Source: Leptotrichiaceae bacterium (GTDB lineage: Bacteria > Fusobacteriota > Fusobacteriia > Fusobacteriales > Leptotrichiaceae). From it: 7,233 nucleotides of DNA. Below, piece after piece: positions 5,945 to 7,233 of this stretch (position 1 is its first letter; each line of letters begins with the position of its first letter). The DNA is taken from NCBI GenBank assembly GCA_030532815.1, contig JAUNKI010000103.1, positions 1 to 7,233 of the forward strand, in the 5' to 3' direction. The notes under the pieces are model-generated. The model was not told the origin of the DNA. It searched no databases and worked only from the letters and a program-made list of their open reading frames with translations. The position numbers and the translations under genes are program-made.

Positions 5945-7233
5945 CGCCGGTTATTTTTATGTAAAGCTCACGATACGCACCATTTTTTTCAACACTTTCA
6001 GCTTTTATTATTTTCTCTATGAAAAGCGGATCTTTAAGCACTTTCATCATAGCCGATTTAAAACTTTCCGTTTCATTTTCCGTTTTTCCTAATAGTCTGA
6101 AAAGTAACCGTCTTTCTGTTGAAATGAGTTTCATACCTTTTTTCAGGAGTTCTTCTTCAATTTCAGTTAAATTCTCCATTTTTTTTAAAACATTTTCCCT
6201 TTCAGACATAAATTTACTTTTAAGTTTAAATTTCTTATTTTTATAATATTCATTATCCTTATAAAGAAAAGTCAGAAAATTTTTCTGTATATCTTCCTCC
6301 TTTAATTTTCCTATTAACTCAAGGGAATTTGAAATCTGAATAAAATCATTTATACTGCAATTTATCGTTACACTATCCCCGTCAACTGTAATTCCCAAAG
6401 TACTCCCTTTCGGGTCTGTTTTATAATTTATCCTTGTACTGTCAAGATTATCAAATGTCATAAAACTTTTCTCGTCGGAATTTTCCCTGTTATACTGAAG
6501 ATAAAGAAGATCATAAAACAACGCATCACTGTAATTTTCAGTTATTTCATCATCAATCTTTATATTATTGCGATATGTCAGACTGTTTCTGTAATAGTTC
6601 AGCATATCATATTTCAAAGCTTTTATTTCCTGCATAATATCTGAATTTTCCTTATATTCTTCAGAAATTAAAGGATATTTCATTATATTATTTCTTATAA
6701 GAATATTTGCATATGTAAAATGCATCATTAAATTTATTATATCATTTTCTTTATCAAAAGCTCTCAGAACATTTTCAATACTGCTTTTATTATCTTTTTC
6801 ATCACTTATAGAAAAATCGAACTGTTCCAGTTCTTCAAAATAGTTTTCAACTCTGTTACGTATATTTATATGATTTTCAAATATGTTTATTTCATCCAGT
6901 TCTTCAAATATGCTGTTAAATTCTGTAAGCTCCGCAAGTGTTCTGAGATTTTCTCCTTCCTGAACAAAATCCTTAAAGTGTTCATAATCTTCCCAGAGAT
7001 TGCTTAACAGTACATTTGTAAATTGACTTATCTCTTTTCTTATTATATCTGTCTGAATATCTATTTTCCTTATTTCGTCTTCATATTTTTTCGTATCCGC
7101 ATATGTCATATATTTTTTATTGTATTTGTCATAATTTTTTTTTTCTGCTTTCAACTTGCTGTATTCTCGGATTTTATCCATGAATTCGGAAAATTTGTCA
7201 GAATTCTTATTTTCCCCGATAGAACTTCTTTTT
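5916..7233 (-). CDS. Helix-rich cytoplasmic protein of unknown function, 5' end possibly outside the window
   Basis: The family is not recognised. From the ATG at 7181 it would have 421 residues with no signal peptide or membrane segment. The N-terminal third is strongly helical and charged (about 1-60, KLKAEKKNYDKYNKKY and onward). A small strand-rich patch is seen at about 252-280 (GSTLGITVDGDSVTINCS), and helices again dominate at 290-400. No catalytic motif is visible. The ATG at 7181 has no Shine-Dalgarno site, unlike the other genes here, and the frame stays open for 17 more codons to the right edge (reading KRSSIGENKNSDKFSEF), so the true start may lie beyond it; coordinates are given to the edge for that reason. 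The alternative is a real start at 7181 after a preceding gene ending at the TAA at 7209-7207 in another frame. Its 3' end overlaps the start of the 812-residue gene, suggesting coupled synthesis and possibly a joint complex. Confidence 0.75.
   Translation of the reverse strand, partial: KRSSIGENKNSDKFSEFMDKIREYSKLKAEKKNYDKYNKKYMTYADTKKYEDEIRKIDIQTDIIRKEISQFTNVLLSNLWEDYEHFKDFVQEGENLRTLAELTEFNSIFEELDEINIFENHINIRNRVENYFEELEQFDFSISDEKDNKSSIENVLRAFDKENDIINLMMHFTYANILIRNNIMKYPLISEEYKENSDIMQEIKALKYDMLNYYRNSLTYRNNIKIDDEITENYSDALFYDLLYLQYNRENSDEKSFMTFDNLDSTRINYKTDPKGSTLGITVDGDSVTINCSINDFIQISNSLELIGKLKEEDIQKNFLTFLYKDNEYYKNKKFKLKSKFMSERENVLKKMENLTEIEEELLKKGMKLISTERRLLFRLLGKTENETESFKSAMMKVLKDPLFIEKIIKAESVEKNGAYRELYIKITGGEENGKKTL
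5941..5948 (-). promoter_or_regulatory. Ribosome binding site favouring ATG 5935 over GTG 5944
   Basis: The minus strand reads GGCGGTGA, then AGAAA, then ATG at 5935. GGCGGTGA matches the ideal GGAGGTGA at 7 of 8 bases and is 5 nt from this ATG, whereas the GTG at 5944 lies inside the site itself. The large protein therefore most likely begins MEKRLYKLSF. The site lies within the last codons of the preceding gene, so translation of the two is probably coupled over a 20-nt overlap. Confidence 0.65.

Noticed and set aside
5407..6246. Plus-strand frames at 5407-5682 and 6019-6246
   Set aside because: Antisense to the two large operon genes, with no supporting start signals or recognisable domains.
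1..7233. tRNA or rRNA genes, CRISPR arrays, insertion sequences, attachment sites
   Set aside because: No spaced direct repeats, transposase-like proteins, terminal inverted repeats or RNA-gene signatures were seen; the window is almost entirely filled by the minus-strand genes.

Overview
The window is a strongly AT-rich bacterial segment in which every gene I can support lies on the minus strand, so it reads from the right edge to the left. The low GC, the Lys/Ile/Asn/Glu-rich proteins, Shine-Dalgarno sites of the AGGAG type, exclusive use of TAA stops and TGG for Trp suggest a low-GC bacterium. A member of the Fusobacteriota (Leptotrichia-like) would fit, but this rests on overall impression and not on a marker gene. 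The context looks accessory: part of a type IV secretion (T4SS) or conjugation-type operon.

Layout in transcription order. (1) 7233-5916: a cytoplasmic, helix-rich protein of unknown function whose reading frame is open to the right edge, so its true start may lie outside. (2) 5944/5935-3506: a very large Lys-rich cytoplasmic protein, unknown, overlapping gene 1. (3) 3482-2952: a small membrane-anchored protein with a cytoplasmic body. (4) 2941-2420: a small membrane-anchored protein predicted to face the other way, with an acidic coiled-coil body. (5) 2395-407: the most interpretable gene, a signal peptide plus a degenerate NlpC/P60-like domain fused to a multi-membrane-spanning VirB6/TrbL-like C-terminal half. 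These five genes overlap or are separated by 10-24 nt and should be one transcription unit; its promoter is outside the window. (6) After a 249-nt intergenic region with a good promoter and a repeated AATGAGG operator-like motif comes the start of a small exported protein (157-1, cut by the left edge), possibly a pilin-type subunit.

Working model (inference): genes 3-5 form an inner-membrane part of a secretion channel, with the NlpC-like domain kept as a wall-binding or structural module because its catalytic Cys and His are both replaced. Genes 1 and 2 would supply cytoplasmic components that match no family I recognise. The last gene has its own, probably repressible, promoter, which would let a pilin-like subunit be made at a different level from the channel. 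The T4SS reading rests mainly on gene 5; no VirB4 or VirD4 ATPase or relaxase is visible to confirm it.
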